A stretch of 5,981 bases of DNA from Candidatus Gastranaerophilales bacterium (GCA_021202305.1 JAJQDG010000113.1:1-5981), one strand, 5' to 3'; shown: positions 1-5,981, counted from the first letter of the stretch. Notes: generated by a model not told the origin, from the letters alone. Made by a program: numbers and translations.

Positions 1-1
1 C

Positions 2-1036
2 TTATTTTTAGGTGAAAATATTTCCATTTTAAAAACTTTGCTGTCCTATTATAAAAACAAGATTGATTTGATATATATTGATCCGCCTTTTTCAACTAAT
101 AATGTTTTCAGGATAGGGGAAAGAACAAGTACGGTAAGTTGTGATAACAATGACGATATAGCTTATACTGATAATTTGAAAGGCGAGGAATTTCTTGAAT
201 TTATACGAGAACGTCTTTTATATGCAAAGGAATTGCTTTCTGACAAAGGATCAATATACTTACACATAGATTATAAGATAGGACACTATGTAAAAATTGT
301 TATGGATGAGGTTTTTGGTATTGAAAACTTCAGAAATGACATTACAAGAGTGAAATGTAATCCAAAAAATTTTGACAGAATAGCTTACGGAAATATAAAA
401 GATATGATACTTTTTTATTCTAAGTCATCAAAACCTATCTGGAACAACCCAATGACGCCATATACCGAAGATGACATAAAAAAATTATTCAAAAAAACAG
501 ATAAAGATGGCAGACGTTACACAACAATCCCGCTGCATGCCCCGGGGGAAACTAAAAATGGCGCAACTTCTTGTGAATTTATGGGGGTAAAACCGCCAAA
601 AGGCAGGCATTGGAGATGCGCCCCATGCGAGCTGGAAAAATTAAATGAACAGGGTTTGATAGAATGGTCTGCAAATAGAGTTCCAAGAAAAATTATTTAT
701 GCTGACGAAAAACAAGGTAAAAAAATGCAAGATATATGGGATTATAAAGACCCGCAATATCCAAGTTATCCAACTGAAAAAAATATTGAACTATTGAAAA
801 ACATAATAAATGCTTCTTCCAATTCTGACAGTACAGTTTTGGATTTCTTTTGCGGTTCGGGAACAACTTTATTAGCTGCAAATCAACTTGGAAGAAAATG
901 GATTGGCATAGATGCTTCTTTGAAGGCTATTGAAACCGTAAAGGAAAGATTATTGAATGAAAATTTGACTTCATTTTCAAAACCGTTTAAAGTTTTAGAG
1001 GCTTATTATATCGAAGAAAAAAAGTTTTGTATTTGA
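2..1036 (+). CDS. Site-specific DNA methyltransferase, beta class, probably N6-adenine (5'-truncated by window edge)
   Basis: Transfers a methyl group from S-adenosylmethionine to a base, most likely adenine N6, within a specific DNA site. The frame is open to the left edge, and its first visible residues (LFLGENISILKTLLSYYKNK) match the usual stretch before the catalytic motif. The TTG at 38 is therefore not the true start, and the gene begins outside the window. Counting from base 2, the catalytic DPPF motif lies at codons 27-30 (bases 80-91) and the SAM-binding FCGSGTT at codons 283-289 (bases 848-868). Catalytic motif before SAM motif is the beta-class order (N6_N4_Mtase family). DPPF favours adenine; N4-cytosine enzymes usually have SPPY. 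Between them lie family blocks: DGRRYTTIPLHAPG, PPKGRHW, GLIEW, QDIWDYKD and YPTEKN. The C-terminal half is complete, with GRKWIGID after the SAM motif. At 344 visible codons it is shorter than most type III Mod subunits. No restriction enzyme is visible; one could lie to the left, or this could be an orphan methylase. The target site cannot be read from the sequence. Confidence 0.93.
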   Translation, partial: LFLGENISILKTLLSYYKNKIDLIYIDPPFSTNNVFRIGERTSTVSCDNNDDIAYTDNLKGEEFLEFIRERLLYAKELLSDKGSIYLHIDYKIGHYVKIVMDEVFGIENFRNDITRVKCNPKNFDRIAYGNIKDMILFYSKSSKPIWNNPMTPYTEDDIKKLFKKTDKDGRRYTTIPLHAPGETKNGATSCEFMGVKPPKGRHWRCAPCELEKLNEQGLIEWSANRVPRKIIYADEKQGKKMQDIWDYKDPQYPSYPTEKNIELLKNIINASSNSDSTVLDFFCGSGTTLLAANQLGRKWIGIDASLKAIETVKERLLNENLTSFSKPFKVLEAYYIEEKKFCI

Positions 1037-1040
1037 GCCT

Positions 1041-1090
1041 GCGGAAAAATGCGGGAATGAACCCTTGTCCTTCAGGACATTTGCTTCCGC
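1041..1090 (+). other. Possible folded RNA element / weak terminator after the methyltransferase gene
   Basis: Five bases after the methyltransferase stop, GCGGAA (1041-1046) can pair with TTCCGC (1085-1090). They enclose a perfect 5-bp hairpin, TGTCC-TTCA-GGACA (1066-1079), and a smaller GGG/CCC hairpin (1053-1055 with 1062-1064). A T-rich run (1104-1114) follows, but about 14 bases after the outer stem, which is too far for a classic intrinsic terminator. It may help end transcription or stabilise the 3' end. I do not recognise an RNA family, and the stems are short enough to be chance. Confidence 0.3.
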
Positions 1091-1134
1091 CTGTGCATAT
1101 TAATTTTGTTTTTTAAGGCACTTTTAAAACGCAA

Positions 1135-1165
1135 TTGTAATTCAATATGAGTATAAAAATTACAA
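1135..1165. repeat. Perfect 8-bp inverted repeat (TTGTAATT / AATTACAA)
   Basis: TTGTAATT at 1135-1142 is the exact reverse complement of AATTACAA at 1158-1165, with a 15-base spacer. The half-sites are centred about 23 bases apart, roughly two helical turns, which would suit a dimeric DNA-binding protein. It lies about 120 bases before the start of the 810-residue protein gene. Operator function is inferred; AT-rich DNA produces such pairs by chance fairly often. Confidence 0.45.
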
Positions 1166-1166
1166 G

Positions 1167-1189
1167 TGTTTACCGGATTTATGTAAACA
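1167..1189. promoter_or_regulatory. Perfect 7-bp inverted repeat (TGTTTAC / GTAAACA), candidate operator or promoter element
   Basis: TGTTTAC at 1167-1173 is the reverse complement of GTAAACA at 1183-1189, with a 9-base spacer. It starts one base after the previous inverted repeat ends. A weak promoter-like pair overlaps it: TTTACC (1169-1174) and TATTAA (1192-1197), 17 bases apart and each matching four of six consensus positions. The right half-site belongs to a 14-base motif that recurs once near the right edge of the window. This is the likeliest control region for the 810-residue protein gene, but neither promoter nor operator is proven. Confidence 0.4.
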
Positions 1190-1281
1190 TTTATTAATAA
1201 AATGCGTTATATCATAAAGCCTTTGCAAGATATTGCCGATGACAGACACTATCAGGTAAATTTCAACATAAAGGAAGGAAA

Positions 1282-3714
1282 ATGACAGGCTCAGATTACG
1301 TATCTTTGACTACTGTACAAGTTGACCCCTGGTCAAGCGACGGCAGCCAAAATAATTGCTGGTGGAATATTGCAAAAAATCAACTCGGCGAGGGTGCAAC
1401 CGCTGCTGAAATTCAGGCTCTGGTAAATGAATTGCAAGGGTATAATGAAGATAAAGATGCGGCAAATGTAAGAGCAAATGATGTCCTTATGGATGGTGAA
1501 GCCGTTTTTATTCCGCTTGAATATGCGGCAGAAGAAATTCAAGAAAATATAAATGGTTATAAGACAATGCTTGAAACGGCAAATTCTGAATTAACGGCAA
1601 AAACGGAAACTTTAAGTGCTGCAAATAATACTGTATCCGAAGCTTATTCAGCGTATCAACGCGCGCAGGCGTCATATGAAAATGTAGAAGCCAATTGTTA
1701 TGACGATGAGGGCAATGTAATCAGTAATTATGCCATAGCTTCGCTTGACAGCGTTAAAGCGGATTTAGAAGCAGCACAACAAGCCTATTTGGGCGCACTT
1801 GCAGATCAAGCTGCAGCCCAGGAAGAATATGAGGCTCAACTGGAAGCTGTTGAAAGTGCAAAAGCAAATTTGGAATCTGCTCAACTGGAGCTTTCTGAAA
1901 TTCTTGACGAAAATGCCGCTTTGGAAGATGAGTATAATGAAAAAATAGAAGAACTTCGGAGTGAACTTACGGCCATTGAACAGAGTATATCAGACACCGA
2001 AGGCGAATTAGCCGAAGCACAGGCAGCTTATGATACCGCGCAAACCCAGCAAGAAGCGGCACAGTCATTAGGCGTTGAAGTTGACGAAAACGGAAACTAT
2101 TCGGCTGATACAATTGATACCGATGTTCTGACGAGCGGAGATCTTGACGCAGCTAATGAAGTTCCGGAAACAGAAGATACTGAAGAAGAAACAAAAACTG
2201 CGACCGGTGTTGAAATCAGCGAGGAAGATGGCACAACAACAAAAACGGTTACTTATGAAGATGGGACAGTTGCAACTTTTGAATTACAAGAGGACGGTAC
2301 CTGGCTTGAAACAGGTACAGACAGTGCCACCGAAGAAGATCCGGTTGAAATGGAGGATGTAACTGCTTCTGAAAATGCAATGTATGCAGATTGGGCAAAC
2401 GGCATTAAAACAGACGGTGAAAATAGCGAGTTTGTGCAAGCGCTTACATCTGAAGAAAGCGAAATTTCGGACGAACAGATTGCTTCCGTTTTGATGCAAT
2501 ATATAAGTAAAGATAGTGATGTTGCAGAGTTTATAGCAAGCTGCGGCGACGGAGCCGATAGAATTGAAGATGCGCTTGTAAACCTTATTTCTTCAAATGA
2601 CGGCTATTATGATTCCGACGGCAATGAAGTTTATTATTCTGATATTGCCGTGGAAAACTTAGCATCTTATTTAAGTTCAATAGAAGATACAGACAGTATT
2701 ATAGATAAAATAATTGAATCTGATGAAACCGGCAATAATATGGTGAACGTTGCCCAAGAGTACATGACATCTAATGATGGCAATTCCCTTTTAAATGCGG
2801 TAAGCGAAGATGCCGCTCAAAAAATCGTTGACAGTTATGTATCTGCGTACGAGTCAGCGGACGACAGCGGAAAAGAGGCGATTGCGGATTTACTTGCAAA
2901 TGATATCTATATGGCAATGAAAGGTGAAGGGTGCAGTGATAGTGTAGTAGAAGCCATATTTGACGGATATCGCAACAGCACTTCTAAAGCTGCATTACTC
3001 AGGGATATGGAAACCGCATTTAATGAAGTTGCCGCAACGGAAGGCGGACATGGCAAATGGAAATCAACTCTGTATCAATATATGATTGATCAGGGTAAAG
3101 ACGGTGCCGGTGAAGAGGGGTATAATACATACCTGTACGCATTGCACCTTAAAGATGACGGGCTTTTGACAAATTATAACAAAAATGCCGATATTAACGA
3201 TGTCGCTTCGGACGTATTTTCCGAATACGGGGATGAGTATCATTCATTTGAATTGCAGGATGACGGTACTTACTATGTAAATATTGAAACAGAAGAAGGC
3301 AAGTACTATGGAATTACGTATAATCCTGAAACCATGGAAACTACGGTCGATGAGATTTATACTTCGGATGACGGTTCTGCGGCCGTAAGTTCATATACCA
3401 TGGATAATGACGGAAATACGGTAAGTTCGGTCAATTATGAATATGATTCCGATAATCATGTAACAAAAACAGAAACAGAAGAAGAAACGCATTATGGCGG
3501 TTACGGTGAAAACGGAGAAATAACAGACGTAACAATAAAATATCCAAATGCCGGTGCAACTAAAACAATAAGCGCGGATGATTTAGAAAATTCGTACAAT
3601 TTAGATTCAGATACTATCCAGCAGATATTTTCTGATATTATGAGCGGCAAATCAGCAGAAAATGCGTTTAATGATGCCGGGTGTTCAGATATTTACGAGG
3701 ATCTGTTTGCGTAA
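1282..3714 (+). CDS. Large acidic LysM-like / coiled-coil protein of unknown function
   Basis: 810 residues; function not recognised. The ATG at 1282 follows a strong ribosome binding site (AAGGAAGG, 1271-1278). Residues 24-78 look like a divergent LysM domain: CWWNIAKNQLG, then TAAEIQALVNELQGYN, ending VLMDGEAVFIPL, which matches the usual W-x-IA-K ... EI ... N ... G-x-x-x-x-IP layout. LysM domains bind glycans such as peptidoglycan, so a cell-envelope role is possible. Residues 82-262 are rich in Ala, Glu, Gln and Leu with heptad character, a long coiled coil interrupted near 137-155. Residues 263-360 are a highly acidic, Thr-rich linker with short strand-turn units (EDGTTT, EDGTVATF, EDGTW). 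Residues 365-640 look mainly helical. Residues 650-755 return to strand-turn units, and FELQ-acidic-DGT recurs at 333-340 and 656-663. D-x-[DE]-G-N-like turns occur at 141, 444 and 708, with a DENGN variant at 268. There is no signal peptide, transmembrane helix or LPXTG anchor, so any export would need an unusual route. No catalytic motif is visible. It could be a surface, structural or secreted protein; that it is a real gene is certain. Confidence 0.85.
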   Translation: MTGSDYVSLTTVQVDPWSSDGSQNNCWWNIAKNQLGEGATAAEIQALVNELQGYNEDKDAANVRANDVLMDGEAVFIPLEYAAEEIQENINGYKTMLETANSELTAKTETLSAANNTVSEAYSAYQRAQASYENVEANCYDDEGNVISNYAIASLDSVKADLEAAQQAYLGALADQAAAQEEYEAQLEAVESAKANLESAQLELSEILDENAALEDEYNEKIEELRSELTAIEQSISDTEGELAEAQAAYDTAQTQQEAAQSLGVEVDENGNYSADTIDTDVLTSGDLDAANEVPETEDTEEETKTATGVEISEEDGTTTKTVTYEDGTVATFELQEDGTWLETGTDSATEEDPVEMEDVTASENAMYADWANGIKTDGENSEFVQALTSEESEISDEQIASVLMQYISKDSDVAEFIASCGDGADRIEDALVNLISSNDGYYDSDGNEVYYSDIAVENLASYLSSIEDTDSIIDKIIESDETGNNMVNVAQEYMTSNDGNSLLNAVSEDAAQKIVDSYVSAYESADDSGKEAIADLLANDIYMAMKGEGCSDSVVEAIFDGYRNSTSKAALLRDMETAFNEVAATEGGHGKWKSTLYQYMIDQGKDGAGEEGYNTYLYALHLKDDGLLTNYNKNADINDVASDVFSEYGDEYHSFELQDDGTYYVNIETEEGKYYGITYNPETMETTVDEIYTSDDGSAAVSSYTMDNDGNTVSSVNYEYDSDNHVTKTETEEETHYGGYGENGEITDVTIKYPNAGATKTISADDLENSYNLDSDTIQQIFSDIMSGKSAENAFNDAGCSDIYEDLFA

Positions 3715-3836
3715 ATTAAGCAGTTACTTGCTTCTTTAAGCTGTAGAATTAATATTAAGAATTTATCAAGAGGGGTAGAAAAAAATTTATTTTATGGTTA
3801 ATATTACACATATAGTATTATCGGAGCGTAAAATAA

Positions 3837-5495
3837 ATGAAATTAACAGTTGCCCAATATCTGGTAAAAAAACTTGAATTTATAGGCATAAAAAACGTTT
3901 TCGGGCTTCCGGGGGATTACAATTTTAATATATTGGATGCAATTGTTGACTCTAAAAATATAAACTGGGTAAATTGCACAAATGAACTAAATGCAAGCTA
4001 TGCAGCAGACGGTTATGCCAGAATAAACGGATACGGCGCTGTTGTTACAACGTATGGTGTCGGTGAATTGAGTGCCATAAACGGTATCGCAGGCTCTTAT
4101 GCCGAAAATTTGCCTGTAATTCATGTAGCGGGCGTGCCTGTTCTTTCTTATATAAATAATAACGTTGTTGTGCATCACAATTTTGCAAAAGCTGATTATT
4201 TTGTATTTAAACGCGCATTTGAAAATGTTACGGTCAAAAATGCGTATTTGAATTTTGAAAACGCAAAAAGCGAAATAGATAGGGTAATTGATGCTCTGGT
4301 AAACGAGAAAATGCCCGTGTATCTCGCAATTCCTATTGATGTTTGCAATATGATTATTGATGATGCCGGATTTGATTGCGTACATTTGGAAAAATCCGAT
4401 ACAAAAAATTTGGATTTGGCGCTTCAAAAAATAATTTCGCATATAAAAAAGGCAAAAAATCCCCTATTTATTGCGGATTATCTTATAAAAAGGTTCAATT
4501 TGAAAAATGAATTAAATGAAATTACATCATACATTCAAACGTCCGTCATGCTTATGGGCAAGGGTTCTGTTAATGAAACATCTCCTAATTTTATCGGTAC
4601 TTATGCGGGCAATTTTTCAGATGAAAAATTGATTGATATAATTGATAAATCGGATCTTATAATCAGCGCAGGCTTTGTGTATGCTGATTTAAACACGGGC
4701 GGGTTCAGCACATTTGAGCAGGCGGATATTCAAATTAACAAAAAAGAGGTGATAATTTTCGGCGAGAAATTTGAAAATGTCCTTATTCAAGATATTATAA
4801 AGCTTTTAGCTGAAAAAATTAAGGAAATTTTGCCTCCTTTGCGCGTTGGGGAAATTTCAAAAACAGTACAAAAAAACGAGAAAATAGGTAAAATTTTTGT
4901 GGATGAACTTTTGCCTGAAATACAAACAATATTTGAAAAAAATGACTCTTTTATCATAGAAACCGGACTTATGAGTTTATCGGGTGCATTTTTGTCTTTA
5001 AAAGAGAATATGGAATATCAAGCTCAAACCTTGTGGGGTTCTATTGGCTGGGCAACACCTGCATGTTTTGGAGCAATGCTTGCGGACAGAAAAAGAAATA
5101 CTGTTTTATTTACGGGCGAAGGCGCCCACCAATTGACCGTTCAAGAACTTGCGAATTATTTTGAATACGGATTATGCCCCGTTATTTTTCTTTTAAACAA
5201 CGGCGGTTATACAGTGGAGCGCGTTTTGTCGAAAAATCCGGATGATGTGTATAACAATATTACAAACTGGAATTATTCAAAACTTTTGGAGGCTTTTTCA
5301 AACGGCAGAGAATTTTGGTATGCAAAAGCGCAAACCATGGAAGAATTGCATAAAGTTTTGGAAGAAGTTAAAAAATTAAAAGGCAAAAAGCTCTGTTATG
5401 TGGAAATTTTTACTGATAAAACAGATTTTACCAAAACAGGCTCAAAGCTTGTTTTAAATATGAAAAACTTTCGCGAAAGATTAGAAACTGCGTAA
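3837..5495 (+). CDS. Thiamine-diphosphate 2-keto acid decarboxylase (pyruvate/indolepyruvate decarboxylase family)
   Basis: Converts a 2-keto acid into the aldehyde one carbon shorter plus CO2, using thiamine diphosphate and Mg2+, in the cytoplasm. At 552 residues it is full length for the family. The N-terminal pyrimidine-binding domain has FGLPGDYN (22-29), NELNASYAADGYAR (49-62), YGVGELSAINGIAGSYAE (73-90) and the HH pair at 113-114. The central domain spans roughly 185-340. The C-terminal domain has ETG (375-377), LWGSIGW (399-405), GEGAHQLTVQE (427-437) and NNGGYTVER (454-462). Catalytic residues known from yeast and Zymomonas enzymes are present: D27, E50, H113, H114 and E461. Two oddities: the metal-binding GDG is GEG (E428), and the family's usual IHG after the NN-GYT-x-E block is LSK. 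The position of the Zymomonas pocket Trp (after ETG) is Ser380, which points away from a strict pyruvate enzyme; indolepyruvate or branched-chain keto acids are equally possible. GGAG at 3823-3826 is the ribosome binding site, 10 bases before the ATG. No alcohol dehydrogenase is adjacent. Confidence 0.93.
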   Translation: MKLTVAQYLVKKLEFIGIKNVFGLPGDYNFNILDAIVDSKNINWVNCTNELNASYAADGYARINGYGAVVTTYGVGELSAINGIAGSYAENLPVIHVAGVPVLSYINNNVVVHHNFAKADYFVFKRAFENVTVKNAYLNFENAKSEIDRVIDALVNEKMPVYLAIPIDVCNMIIDDAGFDCVHLEKSDTKNLDLALQKIISHIKKAKNPLFIADYLIKRFNLKNELNEITSYIQTSVMLMGKGSVNETSPNFIGTYAGNFSDEKLIDIIDKSDLIISAGFVYADLNTGGFSTFEQADIQINKKEVIIFGEKFENVLIQDIIKLLAEKIKEILPPLRVGEISKTVQKNEKIGKIFVDELLPEIQTIFEKNDSFIIETGLMSLSGAFLSLKENMEYQAQTLWGSIGWATPACFGAMLADRKRNTVLFTGEGAHQLTVQELANYFEYGLCPVIFLLNNGGYTVERVLSKNPDDVYNNITNWNYSKLLEAFSNGREFWYAKAQTMEELHKVLEEVKKLKGKKLCYVEIFTDKTDFTKTGSKLVLNMKNFRERLETA

Positions 5496-5528
5496 AGTTT
5501 CAAAATACTGCGCCATAAACGGGATAAA

Positions 5529-5556
5529 AATATTTTAATCGAACAATTAAAATGTT
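5529..5556. terminator. AT-rich hairpin downstream of the decarboxylase gene
   Basis: ATTTTAAT (5532-5539) pairs perfectly with ATTAAAAT (5546-5553) around a 6-base CGAACA loop. One T-G and two A-T pairs extend the stem to 11 bp. It lies 33 bases after the decarboxylase stop, between two convergent genes. It has no GC-rich stem and no clear T-tract, so it is not a classic intrinsic terminator; mRNA 3'-end protection or chance in AT-rich DNA are alternatives. Confidence 0.35.
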
Positions 5557-5557
5557 A

Positions 5558-5600
5558 GGGTATGCGGCAGAGAAAAAAATTTTAATTTTCCCGCATATCC
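5558..5600. terminator. Long hairpin between convergent genes, probable bidirectional terminator
   Basis: GGGTATGCGG (5558-5567) pairs with CCGCATATCC (5591-5600) over 10 bp including one G-T wobble. Inside the 23-base loop, GAAAA and TTTTC can pair further and lengthen the helix. It is the most GC-rich structure in the gap and sits between the 3' ends of the forward decarboxylase gene and the reverse regulator gene, where a shared terminator is expected. Neither strand has a strong T-tract directly after the stem, which keeps confidence moderate. Confidence 0.55.
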
Positions 5601-5684
5601 GTTATCTGATTATCGCGCACAAGCTTGGTTTACGGCGGATTTTGCCTTTTAATCATTACTTTGTTATGCAATTATTGGTTCAAA

Positions 5685-5897
5685 TTATATTTTGATTAAA
5701 CCCAGCTTTATTGCCTTGATTGCTGCGCGCAGGCGGTTTCTTTCTTTTAATTTAGTCAAAATTGAAGCCACATGCGCTTTTGCCGTGTGCATGGAAATAA
5801 AAAGCTTCTTTGCTATCTCAAAATTATTAAACCCTGACGCTATAAGTTTTAAAACCTGCATTTCTCTTTTTGTTAATGTTAATTGACGTGTGTGCAT
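5685..5897 (-). CDS. Short LuxR/GerE-type helix-turn-helix transcriptional regulator
   Basis: A 70-residue protein made almost entirely of a LuxR C-terminal DNA-binding domain. Residues 8-20 give the first helix with the family LTxRE-x-x-VL signature (LTKREMQVL), 25-32 the scaffold helix (NFEIAKKL), 35-50 the recognition helix with the conserved T38, K40 and H42 and the following I-x-x-KL, and 53-68 the dimerisation helix ending in the typical GLI. There is no receiver or ligand-binding domain, so it is a stand-alone form comparable in size to Bacillus GerE. It should bind DNA as a dimer and be controlled by its level rather than by phosphorylation or an autoinducer. The ATG at 5897 is the only reasonable start: an in-frame stop lies a few codons upstream, with no other start codon between, and the next Met (13) would remove part of the domain. 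A purine-rich AAAGGG lies about 12 bases upstream as ribosome binding site. It converges on the decarboxylase gene and diverges from whatever lies to the right, which is its likeliest target. The family call is secure; the target is unknown. Confidence 0.88.
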   Translation of the reverse strand: MHTRQLTLTKREMQVLKLIASGFNNFEIAKKLFISMHTAKAHVASILTKLKERNRLRAAIKAIKLGLIKI

Positions 5898-5901
5898 TAT
5901 T

Positions 5902-5928
5902 TTGATTTTCCCTTTCTTGATGTATAAT
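5902..5928 (+). promoter_or_regulatory. Possible divergent promoter facing the gene beyond the right edge
   Basis: A perfect -10 hexamer TATAAT (5923-5928) lies on the forward strand, with TTGATT (5902-5907) as a possible -35. The 15-base spacer is shorter than the preferred 16-18, so the -35 is doubtful. It overlaps the -10 of the reverse promoter, so the two could not easily be occupied together. This fits a regulator gene divergent from its target, but the target lies outside the window. Confidence 0.35.
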
Positions 5929-5950
5929 TAATTATTAGCACAAGTTTCAA
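5921..5950 (-). promoter_or_regulatory. Probable sigma-70-type promoter of the LuxR-type gene
   Basis: On the reverse strand, TTGAAA (5945-5950 on the forward strand) serves as -35 and TATACA (5921-5926) as -10, with an 18-base spacer. Each hexamer differs from consensus at one or two positions. The -10 lies about 24 bases before the regulator's start codon, giving a short leader that just fits the ribosome binding site. Spacing and position support it; no transcription start is known. Confidence 0.5.
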
Positions 5951-5958
5951 AAAAACGC

Positions 5959-5972
5959 GTAAACATATATTA
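5959..5972 (+). repeat. Second copy of a 14-base upstream motif (GTAAACAT-W-TATTA)
   Basis: GTAAACATATATTA here matches GTAAACATTTATTA at 1183-1196 in 13 of 14 bases and in the same orientation. Both copies are non-coding. The first lies 85 bases before the LysM-like protein gene; this one would lie before an unseen gene to the right. It could be a shared regulatory element, but two AT-rich copies alone cannot show that. Confidence 0.35.
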
Positions 5973-5981
5973 CCGATAGCC

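Noticed and set aside
1..1036. Restriction-modification or phage-defence island
   Set aside because: Only a methyltransferase is visible. There is no nuclease, helicase, integrase or transposase in the window, so a system cannot be claimed.
2144..2362. 72-codon forward open frame in another frame inside the 810-residue gene
   Set aside because: Its Lys/Gln/Met-rich translation is what a shifted reading of GAA/ACA-rich acidic sequence gives. There is no sign of independent translation.
3716..3741. Alternative short hairpins after the 810-residue protein gene (AAGC-GCTT-AAGC arrangement)
   Set aside because: Stems are only 4-5 bp, mutually exclusive, and not followed by a T-run. This is too weak to call a terminator or a switch.
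3749..3806. Two copies of the palindrome TTAATATTA (3749-3757 and 3798-3806) upstream of the decarboxylase gene
   Set aside because: Pure A/T 9-mers are expected by chance in this AT-rich gap. An operator cannot be supported without conservation.
3987..4442. 151-codon reverse-strand open frame inside the decarboxylase gene
   Set aside because: It lies wholly within a gene with intact catalytic motifs, has no ribosome binding site or family resemblance, and reads as an antisense shadow.
5635..5651. GGC...GCC followed by TTTT as a terminator near 5635-5651
   Set aside because: The stem is only 3 bp; the hairpin at 5558-5600 is a better candidate.
5692..5886. 64-codon forward open frame opposite the LuxR-type gene
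   Set aside because: It is the complement of a clear helix-turn-helix gene, with no supporting motif.

Overview
This 6-kb window is AT-rich bacterial DNA. It carries three forward genes (one cut off by the left edge) and one short reverse gene near the right edge. The low GC content, a LysM-like/coiled-coil protein with no signal peptide, and a free-standing LuxR-type DNA-binding domain together suggest an uncultured gut bacterium. My best guess is the Gastranaerophilales (Melainabacteria/Vampirovibrionia) lineage. That placement rests on recalled resemblance, not on a marker gene, so treat it as tentative.

Layout: 2-1036 (+) is the 3' part of a beta-class, probably N6-adenine, DNA methyltransferase whose beginning lies outside the window. 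1037-1281 is a non-coding gap with a possible folded element and two well-formed inverted repeats. 1282-3714 (+) encodes an 810-residue, very acidic protein with an N-terminal LysM-like domain, a long coiled coil and repeated acidic turn motifs; its function is unknown. 3715-3836 is a short AT-rich gap. 3837-5495 (+) encodes a complete thiamine-diphosphate 2-keto acid decarboxylase of the pyruvate/indolepyruvate decarboxylase family. 5496-5684 is a convergent intergenic gap with two tandem hairpins. 5685-5897 (-) encodes a 70-residue LuxR/GerE-type regulator with nothing but the helix-turn-helix domain. 5898-5981 looks like a divergent promoter region facing an unseen gene to the right.

The genes do not form an obvious pathway or a shared operon. 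Gaps of 245 and 122 bases and separate ribosome binding sites suggest mostly independent transcription. The methyltransferase may belong to a restriction-modification locus to the left. The decarboxylase would turn a 2-keto acid into an aldehyde plus CO2, as in fermentation or amino-acid catabolism. The LuxR-type protein could control the divergent gene beyond the right edge. I found no RNA genes, CRISPR arrays, transposases or attachment sites. The least understood item is the 810-residue protein. No defined new multi-gene system can be demonstrated from this window.
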